The position numbers and the translations under genes are program-made. Below the pieces are notes generated by a model. That model was given only the letters and a program-made list of their open reading frames with translations, made no database searches and was not told the DNA's origin. A stretch of 6,480 nt of DNA, from assembly GCA_035464655.1 (NCBI GenBank), contig DATHRZ010000082.1, positions 1-6,480 of the forward strand, read 5' to 3'. The stretch comes from JARFPW01 sp035464655. Lineage in GTDB: Bacteria; Gemmatimonadota; Gemmatimonadetes; Palauibacterales; Palauibacteraceae. Positions 6,129 to 6,480 of the stretch are shown piece after piece (within the stretch, counting starts at the first letter, position 1; every line of letters starts with the position of its first letter).

Positions 6129-6480
6129 TCACAGCTCCAGCGACCTCGCCTCGATGACCTCCCGTGCCCGCTCGACGAACTCGTCGAGCGGCATGACCTG
6201 TTGCTTCTTCTCGACGCCGCGCACCCGGAGCGCGACGGTACCCGCCTCCAGCTCCCGATCGCCGACGACGAGCACATACGGCACCTTTTGAAGCTCCGCG
6301 TCGCGGATCCGGTAGCTCAGCGTGTCGTTGCGCGCGTCGAGCTCGACCGACCAGCCCTCGCTCGCGAGTCGCTCGACGATCCTCGCCGCGCCCCCTTCGT
6401 GAACGTCGGTGATCGGCAGCACCCGCATCTGCACCGGCGCGAGCCACGCGGGGAAGGCCCCGGCGAAGTGTTCGATCAGG
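6129..6480 (-). CDS. thrS: Threonyl-tRNA synthetase, C-terminal part (5' end beyond window)
   Basis: The frame is open from the right edge to the TGA at 6129-6131 and encodes the last 116 residues. It begins LIEHFAGAFPAWLAPVQ, the hallmark junction between the class II catalytic core and the anticodon-binding domain of ThrRS. It continues with VLPITDVH, the DARNDTLSYRIRDAELQKVPYVLVVG region, DRELEAGTVALR and a closing helix. This alpha/beta domain reads the threonine tRNA anticodon in the cytoplasm. The ATG at 6434 inside this stretch is an internal methionine, not the start. In many bacteria infC follows thrS; here a gene for an exported NTF2-like protein follows after 28 bp. Confidence 0.95.
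   Translation of the reverse strand, partial: LIEHFAGAFPAWLAPVQMRVLPITDVHEGGAARIVERLASEGWSVELDARNDTLSYRIRDAELQKVPYVLVVGDRELEAGTVALRVRGVEKKQQVMPLDEFVERAREVIEARSLEL

Noticed and set aside
6101..6277. N-terminal extension of the NTF2-like gene into thrS
   Set aside because: The extra 59 residues are Ser/Arg-rich shadow sequence over the thrS end, and a good Shine-Dalgarno plus signal peptide mark the start at 6100.

Overview
The window is about two thirds G+C by eye and gene-dense. It holds five intact or edge-cut protein genes on the minus strand, one on the plus strand, and one broken gene. Four of the minus-strand products carry signal peptides, three of them ending at an Ala/Gly-Gln junction (LAA|Q, ARA|Q, AFG|Q). 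That habit, the high G+C, the SGNH hydrolase and M1 peptidase set, and a choice-of-anchor B protein suggest an environmental Gemmatimonadota-like Gram-negative bacterium. This placement is an inference from gene style, not from a marker-gene comparison.

Layout from left to right. Positions 1-1805 (minus) hold the first 601 codons of a secreted protein with FG-GAP-like propeller repeats and a choice-of-anchor B domain; its 3' end lies beyond the left edge. A 107-bp divergent spacer follows. Then comes a plus-strand alpha/beta hydrolase (1913-2659) that closely resembles MenH of menaquinone biosynthesis. Directly behind it sits the C-terminal half of a DUF2277 gene (about 2685-2852) with no start codon and no recognisable N-terminal part, so it is a gene remnant. 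It converges on a minus-strand M1-family metallopeptidase (2868-4670), with a hairpin covering both stop codons. Upstream of the peptidase, also on the minus strand, are a DUF4886-like SGNH hydrolase (4777-5544), a small exported NTF2/SnoaL-like protein (5594-6100) and the C-terminal end of threonyl-tRNA synthetase (6129-6480, cut by the right edge).

The thrS, NTF2-like and SGNH genes are separated by only 28 and about 43-49 bp, so they could share a transcript. The M1 gene follows after 106 bp and may have its own signals. MenH is cytoplasmic and implies a menaquinone pathway elsewhere in the genome; no other men gene is visible. The exported hydrolase, peptidase and propeller protein look like envelope or extracellular functions, but nothing in the window ties them into one pathway.

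I do not see a convincing new system, mobile element, CRISPR array or RNA gene. The points most worth a second look are the truncated DUF2277 gene, an AT-rich patch with atypical codons and a sigma70-like promoter sequence inside the M1 gene, and the hairpin across the two convergent stops.
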